Below are positions 17,473-28,288 of a DNA stretch of 64,000 bases, in pieces. The notes under the pieces were generated by a model. That model worked only from the letters and a program-made list of their open reading frames with translations, ran no database searches and had not been told where the DNA came from. Position 1 is the first letter of the stretch. Each line of letters opens with the position of its first letter. The stretch is from the NCBI GenBank assembly GCA_947259365.1, contig CAMYMC010000036.1, positions 67,678-131,677 on the forward strand, in the 5' to 3' direction. Both the position numbers and the translations under genes were made by a program. Source of the stretch: an uncultured Acidimicrobiaceae bacterium. GTDB lineage: Bacteria > Actinomycetota > Acidimicrobiia > Spongiisociales > UBA5794.

Positions 17473-18246
17473 ATGGCGCGCAGAATCCTGGCCAGCGTCG
17501 AGCGCCTCCTCATCACCGCGGCGAGCATCCTCCTCGCCGCCATCGTCATCGCGATGTTCGTCCGGGCGGTGCGCGCCCCCGTAGGCGGTGCCGCCGCCTC
17601 GCCGGTGTCCCGGCCACCGACTGCGAGTCCCACCGCGACCACCCTCGCACCAGCGGGCGCGGCCACCACCAGCACAACGGTCGATGGAGGCGCCGGCACC
17701 GTGGCGCCCGCAGCCCCCGAGGCCCCCGTCGTCACCTTCCCCAGCGGGCCCTGTGAGGAGGATCTCCCCGCGGCCGAGGAGGGAACCACGATCCTGCGGG
17801 TCTACTACACCTGCGGCAACGCCCGGCTCCCGACCGCAGACAGCTTCGTGTACCGCCTCGTGCCCGAGACCCCCCGTGTTCTCGGGGCCACGCTGAGCCA
17901 GCTCGTCAAGGGCCCGACCGATGCCGAGGGGGACCTCGGGTTCCGCTCCGCGTTCACGATCGCCGACGCATCGGCCGTCGATTCGGTGTCGCTCTCGGCG
18001 GGTGAGGCCGTCATCGACTTCGTCTCGCTGCCGGAGGTCATGGGACTCGCCGCCACCGACGACGCCGCGTTCTTCGTCGCCAACCTCAACGCCAACGTCT
18101 TCCAGTACGCCACGATCCGCTCCGTCGAGTACCGCATCGGCGGCAGCTGCGCCGCGTTCTGGGCGCACTTCGGCGATGGGAGCGGCTGCCGCGTCGTCGC
18201 CCGCGAGAACTTCGAGGCCGAGATGGCGGCCAACCGTCTGCCCTGA
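17473..18246 (+). CDS. Membrane-anchored GerMN-domain protein
   Basis: 257-aa protein with one N-terminal membrane helix (about 14-31, RLLITAASILLAAIVIAMF), a Ala/Pro/Thr-rich extracytoplasmic linker (about 38-92) and a GerMN domain (about 108-240) recognisable by TLSQLVKGPTDAE and the paired YR and F/L motifs. Such domains occur in actinobacterial LpqB-like envelope proteins and in spore-germination proteins; there is no sign of sporulation genes here. The start is 7 nt behind TAGGGT, consistent with a leaderless mRNA. Confidence 0.72.
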   Translation: MARRILASVERLLITAASILLAAIVIAMFVRAVRAPVGGAAASPVSRPPTASPTATTLAPAGAATTSTTVDGGAGTVAPAAPEAPVVTFPSGPCEEDLPAAEEGTTILRVYYTCGNARLPTADSFVYRLVPETPRVLGATLSQLVKGPTDAEGDLGFRSAFTIADASAVDSVSLSAGEAVIDFVSLPEVMGLAATDDAAFFVANLNANVFQYATIRSVEYRIGGSCAAFWAHFGDGSGCRVVARENFEAEMAANRLP

Positions 18247-18332
18247 CCGGCACCGGCGACCGCAGATCCGCCTCCTCTCGAACTCGCTAGCCTGCCCGCC
18301 GGTTCGGGCAGCAACGACAAGGAATGAGAGCC

Positions 18333-19613
18333 ATGACCAAGCGCCAGATGTGGACCGTGATGCTCATCGGGGCCGGGCTCCTGCTGGCCTCGTGTGCCTC
18401 CGAGACCGGCAACGTCGTCGAGGTCGACCTCACCGCCGAGGTGGTGGACTGGACCGTCGTCGAGGGTGAGGTCGTCGAGGTGTGGGGCTACAACGGTTTG
18501 TACCCAGGCCCGCTCATCGAAGCCGTCGTCGGCGACACCATCCGGGTCAACCTGAAGAACGAGCTACCGGAAGGGACGACGATCCACTGGCACGGGCTCG
18601 AGGTCCCCAACGAGCAGGACGGTGTGCCCGGAATCACCCAGCCCCTCGTCGAGCCGGGGCAGACGTGGACCTACGAGTTCACCGTCGACAAACCGGGGAC
18701 GACGATGTACCACACCCACGCCAACACGGTGAAGCAGCTCGGGCGGGGCCTCGTCGGGCCGCTCGTTGTCCGGGACAAGGCGCCGCGAAACGCCTCCAAG
18801 TACGACAGCGAGTTCACGCTCGTCCTTCACGAGATCGATGGCCTCTACACGATCAACGGCCACTCGTTCCCGGCGACGCTCGCGGAGGATGACTCCCTGC
18901 TCACGATCAACGAGGGCGAGACGATCCTCGCCCGGTTCATCAACGCCGGTCAGCAGCACCACCCGATGCACCTCCACGGGCATCAATTCAAGGTCGTCGC
19001 GCTCGACGGCAACCCGGTTGCCGACCCGTACTCGGTCAACACGATCGACATCGCTCCAGGGCAGACGGTCGACCTCGAGATCGTCGGCGACAACCCGGGG
19101 ACGTGGACATTCCACTGCCACATCCTCCCCCACGTCACGAACCGCGGCGTGTACCCGGGGGGCATGCTGACGGTCCTCGACTACGCCGACCACACGTCGT
19201 TCTTCGAGGGCGCTCCCGCTCCGGCACAGCCGCAGGGCGCGGCACCCGCCACCGTCCCGCCGGCGGCGCCGGACACCACGACCGCAGCCGTCCCGGACCT
19301 CGACGTGCCGGCGGATGCCGCCCGGCCCGTGGATGGGGTCGTCGAGGTGGCCTCGACCGAGTTCGCCTTCGACCCGGCTCCGATCGCCGTGGCACCGGGT
19401 GAGGAGGTCACGATCCGACTGACGAACGATGGCGTCGTCGAGCACAACATCGAGATCGGCGGTCTCGGCGTCTTCGTCGTCGCACAACCGGGGGAGACGA
19501 CGGAGGTCACGTTCACCGCACCGGAGGAGTCGGGCGTGTTCGAGTACGTCTGCAACATCGCCGGCCACCGCGAGGCGGGGATGGTGGGAACGCTGTACGT
19601 GGCGCCGGGGTAG
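18333..19613 (+). CDS. Two-domain multicopper oxidase fused to a C-terminal cupredoxin, lipoprotein
   Basis: 426-aa predicted lipoprotein (LLLASC, Cys21). Residues 25-290 make a two-domain multicopper oxidase with all four copper motifs: HWHG (His85, His87), HTH (127, 129), HPMHLHGH (210-217) and HCHILPH (261-267). A Pro/Ala-rich linker (293-330) leads to a separate blue-copper domain with ligands His371, Cys407, His412 and Met417. It probably oxidises metal ions or phenolics outside the membrane, with the tethered cupredoxin as an extra electron-transfer centre. ATG at 18333 is preferred over 18324 because AAGGA is 9 nt upstream. Confidence 0.88.
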   Translation: MTKRQMWTVMLIGAGLLLASCASETGNVVEVDLTAEVVDWTVVEGEVVEVWGYNGLYPGPLIEAVVGDTIRVNLKNELPEGTTIHWHGLEVPNEQDGVPGITQPLVEPGQTWTYEFTVDKPGTTMYHTHANTVKQLGRGLVGPLVVRDKAPRNASKYDSEFTLVLHEIDGLYTINGHSFPATLAEDDSLLTINEGETILARFINAGQQHHPMHLHGHQFKVVALDGNPVADPYSVNTIDIAPGQTVDLEIVGDNPGTWTFHCHILPHVTNRGVYPGGMLTVLDYADHTSFFEGAPAPAQPQGAAPATVPPAAPDTTTAAVPDLDVPADAARPVDGVVEVASTEFAFDPAPIAVAPGEEVTIRLTNDGVVEHNIEIGGLGVFVVAQPGETTEVTFTAPEESGVFEYVCNIAGHREAGMVGTLYVAPG

Positions 19614-19665
19614 CGATCCACGACGGTGGCGCCGGATCCCCCGGACCCGGCCCCTCGGGATGACG

Positions 19666-19695
19666 CGAGCGGGGCGCCCGCAGGCGCCCCGCTCG
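19666..19695. terminator. Bidirectional terminator-like inverted repeat
   Basis: A perfect 13-bp inverted repeat, CGAGCGGGGCGCC with its complement, around a CGCA loop. It lies between the convergent ends of the multicopper oxidase gene (19613) and groEL (19718). There is no long T run on either side, as is common in high-GC actinobacterial terminators. Confidence 0.6.
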
Positions 19696-19717
19696 TCTCG
19701 TCGAGTCCGCAGACTCG

Positions 19718-21657
<1,940 letters not shown>

Positions 21658-21711
21658 CCGACTTCCTCCTTTGCAGGCGCTTAGCAGTCGGTTCTTACGA
21701 TTGCCAGAGCG

Positions 21712-21736
21712 TAGCACTCATGGAATGGGAGTGCTA
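21712..21736 (-). promoter_or_regulatory. CIRCE element (HrcA operator)
   Basis: TAGCACTC, nine bases, GAGTGCTA: matches 8 of 9 bases in each arm of the CIRCE consensus, with G in place of the outermost T/A. It lies 55 bp before the groES start. A possible -35 TAGCAC and -10 TACGCT with a 17-bp spacer overlap it on the minus strand, so HrcA binding would block transcription until heat shock. hrcA itself is not in the window. Confidence 0.88.
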
Positions 21737-21764
21737 GCAGAGAGCCGAGGAGACTGCCAGCACG

Positions 21765-22907
21765 TCAGCCGGAGATCGCCCGACCGAGCTCGCGTCCCGT
21801 GACGATACCGACGACGCGCCCCCCGGCGACCACCAGCGTGCATGGTGAGGGCCCGTCCGGACGGGACACGAAGGCGTCGAGCGCCTCGTCGGCGGCCACG
21901 ACGTCGCGAGGCCCGATCGGCGTCATGAGCTCCGCGACAAGCGTGGCGGCTCGCGCCGCGTCGTCGACGGGTGCGATCTCCCGATCGCCGATCACCCCGT
22001 GGACCCTGCCGTCGACGACGACCGGCACCGGCTGCAACGCCGGCCCCACCTGGTGGAGGGCGACGACCGCGGCGACCGTGGCGTCGCCGGGGACGGTCTC
22101 GGTGACGGGTCGCATGACGTCGGCGATGGTGAGACCCGCGATGCGGGCGAGGATGTCCTCGCGGTCTGCCGCACCCACTGCGGCGCGCAAGAGGTACCAG
22201 CCGACGGCGACCGTCCACAGCCCGGTGATGTCGCGCCGGCGTATCAGGAGCCAGGCTCCGGCGCCGATGAGGACGAGTGCCAGCACCCGTCCACCTTCGA
22301 TGGCACGCCGGGTGGCGCGGTCGCGGTCGTCGCGCCTCCACAGGAGCGCCCGCAGCGCCCGGCCGCCGTCGAGGGGGAAGCCGGGGAGGAGGTTGAAGCC
22401 GGCGAGGAGCAGGTTCACGAAACCGAGGACGCGAGCGAGGCGCTCGACGACGATCCAATCCGAAGGCACGGCGAGCGCCGCCAGCAAGAGGAGCCCGCCG
22501 ACGATCGCCGAGGTGATCGGGCCCGCGACCGCGATGACGAACTCGTCACCCGGGTTCGATGCCTCGCGCTCGATCTCGGAGACGCCGCCGAAGATGAACA
22601 GCCGGATCCGGCGCACCGGCAGCTCACGCCGCATTGCGAGGACGGAGTGGCTGATCTCGTGGACGAGGATGCTCGCGATGAAGACGGCGCCCCCGAGCGC
22701 CGCCGCAGCGAGGAGCCACTCGGGCGACGTTCCGGGAGCGACCCGGCGGAGATCGACGAAGAGCGACGCGACGAGCAGCAGCCCGAGGGCGAGCAGTGAC
22801 CCGTCGGCGACGACGTCGATGCCGAAAACCCGCCCGAGCCGGAAGCCTGCCCTCACCGAGACGTCATCATCAGCCGTCGAGCCGCTGCCCGGGCCGGACG
22901 TCGGCAT
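21765..22907 (-). CDS. Site-2 protease family (M50) membrane metalloprotease with CBS pair
   Basis: 380-aa polytopic membrane protein. Zinc-binding HEISH and the second motif NLLPGFPLDGGRALR identify an intramembrane metalloprotease of the M50 (SpoIVFB/Rip3-like) group, with about six hydrophobic segments up to residue 235. Residues about 245-375 form two CBS domains (IADVMRPVTETV; LVAELMTP), suggesting control by adenine nucleotides. The ATG at 22907 overlaps the end of tsaD by 38 bp; an internal GTG at 22856 is an alternative. Substrates are probably anti-sigma factors or other membrane proteins, unproven here. Confidence 0.85.
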   Translation of the reverse strand: MPTSGPGSGSTADDDVSVRAGFRLGRVFGIDVVADGSLLALGLLLVASLFVDLRRVAPGTSPEWLLAAAALGGAVFIASILVHEISHSVLAMRRELPVRRIRLFIFGGVSEIEREASNPGDEFVIAVAGPITSAIVGGLLLLAALAVPSDWIVVERLARVLGFVNLLLAGFNLLPGFPLDGGRALRALLWRRDDRDRATRRAIEGGRVLALVLIGAGAWLLIRRRDITGLWTVAVGWYLLRAAVGAADREDILARIAGLTIADVMRPVTETVPGDATVAAVVALHQVGPALQPVPVVVDGRVHGVIGDREIAPVDDAARAATLVAELMTPIGPRDVVAADEALDAFVSRPDGPSPCTLVVAGGRVVGIVTGRELGRAISG

Positions 22908-23883
22908 GCCATTCGGTCGTCCGGCCGGCGCGAAGATGGATCGTGGCGGCGCCGGCGATCATGGCGCCGTTGTCGGTGCACAGCGCCGGCGTGGGGAGGT
23001 GGAGGTCGACGCCGCGAGCCGCCGCCTCCTCGTCGAGGCGGGCGCGGAGCCGCCGGTTGGCGAGCACGCCTCCCCCGCCGGCGACCGCCCCCGCTCCGGT
23101 GTGCTCGACGGCGTTGAATGTCTTGTCGACGAGCACGTCGACGATCGCCTCCTGGATGGAAGCGGCGACATCAGGGAGCGGAGGGACGTCCCCGGCCTCT
23201 TTCGCCTTCTGCAGCGACGTCACGACCGACGTCTTCAGGCCGCTGAAGGAGAAATCGAAGGGTCTGTCGCGCAGGGCTCGCGGGTAGCGGATCGCGTCGG
23301 GGTCACCCCCGTCGGACGCGACATCGATGGCGGGACCACCGGGATACCCGAGCCCCATGAACCTGGCGAGCTTGTCGAACGCCTCTCCGGCGGCGTCGTC
23401 GATCGTCTCGCCGAGCACCTCGTAGTCCCCCCAGGCGCGGACATGGACGATCTGGCTGTGACCCCCGGAGGCGAGCAGGACGATCGCCGGCGGGGCGTAG
23501 TCCGCGTCTTCGAGACGCGGCGCCACGAGGTGGCCCTCCATGTGGTCGATCCCGATGAAGGGCTTGCCGAGGCTCCAAGCGAGGGCCTTGGCGAACGAGA
23601 AGCCGACCATCAGTGCCCCGGCGAGGCCGGGCCCCTGGGTCACCGCGATCCCGTCGAGGTCGTCGCTGTGGACGCCGGCGCGCGCCAGGGCGAGATGGAC
23701 GAGTGGGCGGAGCGCCTCGACGTGTGCCCGCGCCGCCACCTCGGGGACGACGCCCCCGAAGCGGGCATGCGCTTCGGTCTGGGAGGAGAGGACGGAGGAC
23801 CGTACCCCGAAGCCCTCGACGACGGCGACGCCCGTCTCGTCACAGCTCGTCTCGATGCCAAGGATCAACGGCTCAGTGGTCAC
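22870..23883 (-). CDS. tsaD: tRNA N6-adenosine threonylcarbamoyltransferase TsaD
   Basis: 337-aa TsaD (Gcp/YgjD), which transfers the threonylcarbamoyl group to A37 of ANN-decoding tRNAs. It begins ILGIETSCDETGVAVVEG and has the iron-binding HMEGH motif, the nucleotide-binding LLASGGHSQI and GGGVLANRRLR. It is encoded with tsaE, tsaB and rimI in one operon, so most of the t6A complex is made together; TsaC is not in the window. Its start lies inside the 3' end of rimI (11-bp overlap). Confidence 0.97.
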   Translation of the reverse strand: MTTEPLILGIETSCDETGVAVVEGFGVRSSVLSSQTEAHARFGGVVPEVAARAHVEALRPLVHLALARAGVHSDDLDGIAVTQGPGLAGALMVGFSFAKALAWSLGKPFIGIDHMEGHLVAPRLEDADYAPPAIVLLASGGHSQIVHVRAWGDYEVLGETIDDAAGEAFDKLARFMGLGYPGGPAIDVASDGGDPDAIRYPRALRDRPFDFSFSGLKTSVVTSLQKAKEAGDVPPLPDVAASIQEAIVDVLVDKTFNAVEHTGAGAVAGGGGVLANRRLRARLDEEAAARGVDLHLPTPALCTDNGAMIAGAATIHLRAGRTTEWHADVRPGQRLDG

Positions 23884-24403
23884 GGGTCACCTCCTCGGGC
23901 GCCGGGTCACTCAGACGCGCCCGGATCGCGTCGAGGCGCACCGTGTAGTCGTCGGTGTCGATGTCGATCGCCCACATGACGAGGGCGTCCTCGGTGCGGT
24001 AGTAGTTCTTGCGACGTCCCACGGGGGCGAACCCGAACCGCTCGTAGAGCTGCTGCGCCGGGCTGTTCGAAACGCGGACCTCGAGTGTGAGGTGGCGACC
24101 GCCGCCTTCCAGAGCCAGCTCGACGAGGGCCAGCATGATGCGGGATCCCAGGCGTGCCCTGCGGGCCCGCGGGTCGACGGCAAGGGTCGTGATGTGGGCA
24201 TCGTCCTCGATGAGGAGCAGACCCCCGTAGCCCACGACGGCACCGTCCTCGTCGGTCGCCACGACGTACCGTCGGTTGGCCAGCGACAGCTCGTCGTAGA
24301 ACACCCTCGCCGACCAGGGCTGGGGGAAGATCTCGCGCTCGAGCGTCGCGATCGCAGCGATGTCGCGCCGCGTCATCGGCCGGATCCCCCCCACCGGGGT
24401 CAT
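23873..24403 (-). CDS. rimI: Ribosomal-protein-alanine N-acetyltransferase RimI
   Basis: 176-aa GNAT enzyme: IRPMTRRDIAAIATLEREIFPQPW at the start (RimI signature, ending in PW), acetyl-CoA motif DPRARRARLGSRIM and YERFGFAPVGRRKNYY at the end. It acetylates the N-terminus of S18 in known bacteria. The ATG at 24403 overlaps the tsaB stop (ATGA), and the order tsaB-rimI-tsaD is the common actinobacterial arrangement. A C-terminal extension of about 25 residues is longer than usual. Confidence 0.93.
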   Translation of the reverse strand: MTPVGGIRPMTRRDIAAIATLEREIFPQPWSARVFYDELSLANRRYVVATDEDGAVVGYGGLLLIEDDAHITTLAVDPRARRARLGSRIMLALVELALEGGGRHLTLEVRVSNSPAQQLYERFGFAPVGRRKNYYRTEDALVMWAIDIDTDDYTVRLDAIRARLSDPAPEEVTRDH

Positions 24404-25116
24404 GACGCGGCCCCCGGCCACATCCCCTCCTCTCGGAAGTCGCTCCAGTTGATCGCCGTGTCCGGCTCCCGCAGGTACAACGGTCGCACCTCCTCGGGCG
24501 TGGCGAAGTCCTGCTGCTGGGCACGCATCGCGGCGATCTCGAGCATGACGTCCGCCGCGGGGTAACGCGGCCTGCCCATCTTCGTGCCGTGGATACCGCT
24601 GAACACCGAGTCCGGAAGGGCCCGCCAGTCGCCGACGACCAGCGCCTCGGTGGGACGCGAGTCGATGAGGGCGCGCAGGCCCCCCGGGGTGACGACCTCG
24701 GTGGCGCCGTCGCGCACGACACCACCAGGCACCGGACGGAACGGCGCAGTCGCCACCTCTCCGCGACGGACGTCGACGACCGGCCATATCTGGCGATGGC
24801 CGGTAGCGGCGCGGAGGGCGAGCACCGTGAGGGAACTCGTCGTGACGATGGGGACCCCGACCGCGGCCGCGATGCCCTGCGCCGCCGAGATGCCGGCCCG
24901 GATGCCGGTGAAGGGACCGGGGCCCACGTCGACGGCCACGAGATCGAGGTCGTCGGGCGTCCACCCCGCCCGGGTGAAGCAGAAGTCGATGGCGGGCACG
25001 AGGAACTCGACGTGGCCTCGGCGGTCGACCCGCAGCGCCATCGCCGCCACCTCACCGTCCTCGCCGAGGGCCACCGAACTCGCCGCGGTCGCCGTCTCGA
25101 TCGCGAGCGCCTTCAT
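24400..25116 (-). CDS. tsaB: t6A biosynthesis protein TsaB
   Basis: 238-aa TsaB (YeaZ), the inactive homologue that dimerises with TsaD in threonylcarbamoyl-adenosine synthesis. It begins MKALAIETATAASSVALG and carries VAVDVGPGPFTGIRAGISAAQG. The ATG at 25116 overlaps the tsaE stop codon (25113), showing coupled translation. Confidence 0.94.
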   Translation of the reverse strand: MKALAIETATAASSVALGEDGEVAAMALRVDRRGHVEFLVPAIDFCFTRAGWTPDDLDLVAVDVGPGPFTGIRAGISAAQGIAAAVGVPIVTTSSLTVLALRAATGHRQIWPVVDVRRGEVATAPFRPVPGGVVRDGATEVVTPGGLRALIDSRPTEALVVGDWRALPDSVFSGIHGTKMGRPRYPAADVMLEIAAMRAQQQDFATPEEVRPLYLREPDTAINWSDFREEGMWPGAAS

Positions 25117-25565
25117 GCGCTGAGCTCCTCGATCGGACGGCCCTTCCACGCCCCGCGCGGCTCGAGGTGGATGACTCGCTCGTTCCCCTCCCCCATCTCG
25201 ATCTCCACGAGGAGGTGATCCCCCGGCATCCCCGAGGCGATGGCGTTGCCCCATTCGATGAGGAGCACCCCGTCGCGAGCCTCGTCGAGCAGCTCGAGGT
25301 CGACCAGTTCGCCCAGGCTGGCGAGCCGATACACATCGGCGTGGACGAGCGGCAGGAAGCCCTCGTACGTGCGGATGATGACGAAGCTCGGGCTCGTCAC
25401 CTGCTCGTCGACACCGAGACCCTCGGCGATGCCTGCGGCGAGGAGGGTCTTGCCGGCGCCGAGATGCCCCGCGAGCAGCACGACGTCCCCCGGGCGGAGC
25501 AGGCCGGCGAGGCGCCGGCCGAGGGCAAGCGTGTCGGCGGGTGAAGCAGACGGCACCCTGATCAC
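25113..25565 (-). CDS. tsaE: t6A biosynthesis ATPase TsaE
   Basis: 150-aa P-loop ATPase with Walker A GHLGAGKTLLAAG, switch-like TSPSFVIIRTYEG and HADVYRL, the TsaE (YjeE) signatures. It regulates turnover of the TsaBD complex. The GTG at 25565 has GGAGAGGA upstream. Between the udg stop and this GTG lies a 10-codon frame beginning ATGA at 25594 and ending over the GTG (GTGA), which may only relay ribosomes. Confidence 0.92.
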   Translation of the reverse strand: MIRVPSASPADTLALGRRLAGLLRPGDVVLLAGHLGAGKTLLAAGIAEGLGVDEQVTSPSFVIIRTYEGFLPLVHADVYRLASLGELVDLELLDEARDGVLLIEWGNAIASGMPGDHLLVEIEMGEGNERVIHLEPRGAWKGRPIEELSA

Positions 25566-25590
25566 GAGCCGTCCTCTCCGGTCGTGGTGC

Positions 25591-26250
25591 TCATCCGAAC
25601 ATGTCCAACTGCTCGGGCTCCGGGACGGGAGGCGCCGCGACGACGGCGGCCTCGTCGGGCACCTCGGAATCGATCTCGCCGTCGATGACGGCTTTGACGA
25701 GGGAGAAGTCGTACCGCAGCTCCTCGAGCACCCGGGCACTACCCCTGAGCGCCGCCGCGGGGTGGAACGTGGGGACGAGGTGCCTCCCCCACCACGGGTA
25801 GGCCTGGCCCCGCAGCCGAGTGATCCCCGTCCCGGTGCGCAGGAGCAGTTTCGAGGCGAAATTCCCGAGCGTCACCACCACTTTCGGGTCGACGAGACGG
25901 AGCTGGGTGCGGAGGTAGCCCTTGCACGCGTCGATCTCGTCCGGCCGGGGATCCCGGTTCCCCGGGGGCCGGCACTTGACGACGTTGCCGATGTAGACCC
26001 CGGCCCGAGTGAGCCCGATCTCGCCGAGGAGCTGCTCGAGGAGCTTCCCCGAGGGACCGACGAATGGCAACCCCTGCTCGTCCTCGCGCTGTCCGGGGCC
26101 CTCGCCGACGAACATGACTTCGGCATCGACGGTGCCGGAGCCGAACACGACGTTCGTCCGATTATCGGCCAGCTCGCACGCGGTGCAGACCGCGGCCGCA
26201 TCCGCGAGCTGGCTCAGCTCCCCGGCCCGGGCATCTCGGGACCCGGTCAC
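25591..26250 (-). CDS. Family 4 uracil-DNA glycosylase, iron-sulfur type
   Basis: 219-aa family 4 UDG that excises uracil from DNA. Motif 1 appears as [20 protein letters not shown] and motif 2 as HPAAALRG. Four cysteines positioned for a [4Fe-4S] cluster are visible: [10 protein letters not shown] near the N-terminus and [19 protein letters not shown] in the middle. The C-terminus is an acidic, Pro-rich tail ending EQLDMFG. The GTG at 26250 overlaps the stop of the upstream peptidase gene (GTGA). Confidence 0.92.
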   Translation of the reverse strand: MTGSRDARAGELSQLADAAAVCTACELADNRTNVVFGSGTVDAEVMFVGEGPGQREDEQGLPFVGPSGKLLEQLLGEIGLTRAGVYIGNVVKCRPPGNRDPRPDEIDACKGYLRTQLRLVDPKVVVTLGNFASKLLLRTGTGITRLRGQAYPWWGRHLVPTFHPAAALRGSARVLEELRYDFSLVKAVIDGEIDSEVPDEAAVVAAPPVPEPEQLDMFG

Positions 26251-27176
26251 TCTTTCTCCTCCCCGGTCACCGCAGGCACGCCGCCGAGCGTCCAGGCGGC
26301 GAGGACCCCGGCGACGACGGATTCGGCCACGGCCCGGAAGACCGCTTCTCCGAGCGCGTCGAGGTCGGCGCTCATCGTCCCACACGAGACGGCAAAGACG
26401 ATATCGCCGTCGTAGCGGGTGTGAGCCGGGCGGAGGCACACGGCGAGGGCATCGTGGGCGCGGACGGTGAACCGGGTGAGGTCCGACCGCGACACCTGCG
26501 CGTCGGTAGCGACGACGACGAGCGTCGTCTCTTGCAGCGGGCGGGACAGGGCGGGGCCTCCGGTCGGCACCGGAGGGCCCCCGGTGATCGAGCGACCGTC
26601 CGGCGTCCACACGTCGCCGGTCGCGTTGGCAACGGCGAGCGCGCCGACCTTTGCCTCGCCGACGCCGACGAGCGCCGAGCCGAGCCCACCCTTGCGCAGG
26701 TGCTCGAACCCGCGCCATCCCGCCACTACCGCGCCGGTCCCGGCGCCGACGCTGCCCTGGGCGACCGGCCCGGCGGTCGCCGCCCGGAATGCCGCCGCGC
26801 CTTGCTCGGGCCCGGGTCGCACGGTGGCGTCGCCGATCATGAGGTCGTAGAGGATCGCGGCGGGCACGATCGGCACGGGGCCGGCGATCGTGGGGTGCCC
26901 GCGGCCTTCCCGCTCCAGCTCCGTCACGACGCCGTCGGCCGAGGCGAGCCCGAAGGCGCTCCCCCCGCTGAGGACGAGCGCCTGAATCGTCTCCACCCTC
27001 ATCCCCGGCGAGAGCAGCCCAAGCTCGCGAGTGCCGGGGGCGGCGCCGCGCGCCTCGGCCGTCGCCACGTTCGGCTCGGGAAGAACCACGACGGTGACCC
27101 CGGTGATCGCCGACTCGTCGGTCCAGTGCCCGACCCGGATGCCGGGCACGGCGGTGAGGGTGCGATTGCCGCTCAT
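26247..27176 (-). CDS. P1 family (DmpA/NylC-like) autoprocessing aminohydrolase
   Basis: 309-aa protein of the P1/DmpA N-terminal-nucleophile family. Signatures are [42 protein letters not shown] and [13 protein letters not shown]. The likely self-cleavage site is before a Thr in [12 protein letters not shown], comparable to the Asn-Thr site of NylC. Members include L-aminopeptidase/D-esterases and nylon-oligomer hydrolases. It lies directly after alanine racemase (ATGA overlap), so a D-amino acid or peptide substrate is conceivable but unproven. Confidence 0.87.
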   Translation of the reverse strand: MSGNRTLTAVPGIRVGHWTDESAITGVTVVVLPEPNVATAEARGAAPGTRELGLLSPGMRVETIQALVLSGGSAFGLASADGVVTELEREGRGHPTIAGPVPIVPAAILYDLMIGDATVRPGPEQGAAAFRAATAGPVAQGSVGAGTGAVVAGWRGFEHLRKGGLGSALVGVGEAKVGALAVANATGDVWTPDGRSITGGPPVPTGGPALSRPLQETTLVVVATDAQVSRSDLTRFTVRAHDALAVCLRPAHTRYDGDIVFAVSCGTMSADLDALGEAVFRAVAESVVAGVLAAWTLGGVPAVTGEEKE

Positions 27177-28288
27177 CGTCCACCCAGGTGGCGGCGGGGC
27201 AGGCGAGGCCCGAAGTCGCACACGATCTCGTAGTTGATCGTTCCCAACCACTCCGCCCACTCGTCCGCGGTGATCTCGTCGGTTCCTTGCGCGCCGAGGA
27301 GCACCACCTCCTCACCGACGGCGACGGGATGCTCGCCGACGTCGACGACGACCTGATCCATCGTCACGGTGCCGGCGTAGGGGTGCCGGCGGCCGTCGAT
27401 GAGCACCGTGGCACCGACCTCGGAGAGCCGCCGAGAGACCCCGTCGGCGTAGCCGATCGGTACCGTGGCGACGACGCCTGCCCGCGGCATCGGTCGCCTC
27501 CGTCCGTAGGAGGGCCGCGCCCCCTCGGGGAGCGATCGGACCATCGCCACCCGGGAGACGACCCGCATCGCCGGATGAAGATCGAGGTCGGCTCCGACAT
27601 GTGGAGCGGGGCGCAGGCCGTAGATGCCGAGCCCGACCCGCACCATGTCGAGACGTGCCTCCGGGTATTCGAGAGCCCCGGCCGTGTTCGCGGCGTGGAA
27701 CACGCCGACGCGGATCCCGGCGCCGGCGAGCGCCTCCCGAACGCGCTCCAGGGCGACGGCCTGGCGCTTCGTGTACTCCATGTCCTCCTCGGCGACGGCG
27801 AAATGCGTCCACACCCCGGCAAGCTCGAGCCTGGGGTCGCTCACGATGGTTCGGGCGAGCGCCGGAACGTCCTCTGGAGATGCCCCGACCCGGTGCATCC
27901 CGGTGTCGACTTTGAGGTGCACCGGGTACGGCGCCCGCCCGGCGCCCGCCGCGGCGACGGCGACCGCCTCGACGAAAGGCGGCCGGTAGACGGTGGGGAC
28001 GACACTGCGGGACACGACTTCGGGGGCTTCCGTGGGAGAACCCTCGGAGAGGAGGAGGATCGGCGCCTCGACGCCGGCGTCACGCAACCTGACGGCCTCT
28101 TCGACAAGGGCCACCGCCAGCCAGCGGGCCCCACCGGAGACCGAGGCGCGCGCCACCGGCACGTCGCCGTGCCCGTAGCCATCCGCTTTGACGACGGCGC
28201 ACACCGTCGAAGGCGCCACGACCCGGGCGATGGTCGCGACGTTGTGGGTCACGGCGTCGAGGTCGACCTCGATCCAGGAGGGCCTCAC
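27173..28288 (-). CDS. alr: Alanine racemase
   Basis: 371-aa PLP enzyme that interconverts L- and D-alanine for peptidoglycan. The cofactor Lys is in VVKADGYGHG, the phosphate site in HLKVDTGMHRVG, and the second-subunit catalytic Tyr in PIGYADGVSRRL. GTG at 28288 overlaps the nnr stop codon (GTGA). Its place between nnr and the tsa genes is a common actinobacterial arrangement. Confidence 0.95.
   Translation of the reverse strand: MRPSWIEVDLDAVTHNVATIARVVAPSTVCAVVKADGYGHGDVPVARASVSGGARWLAVALVEEAVRLRDAGVEAPILLLSEGSPTEAPEVVSRSVVPTVYRPPFVEAVAVAAAGAGRAPYPVHLKVDTGMHRVGASPEDVPALARTIVSDPRLELAGVWTHFAVAEEDMEYTKRQAVALERVREALAGAGIRVGVFHAANTAGALEYPEARLDMVRVGLGIYGLRPAPHVGADLDLHPAMRVVSRVAMVRSLPEGARPSYGRRRPMPRAGVVATVPIGYADGVSRRLSEVGATVLIDGRRHPYAGTVTMDQVVVDVGEHPVAVGEEVVLLGAQGTDEITADEWAEWLGTINYEIVCDFGPRLPRRHLGGR

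Noticed and set aside
25562..25594. A 10-codon gene between udg and tsaE
   Set aside because: It overlaps both neighbours by start/stop bases and encodes only [10 protein letters not shown]; at most a translational relay, not a supported protein.
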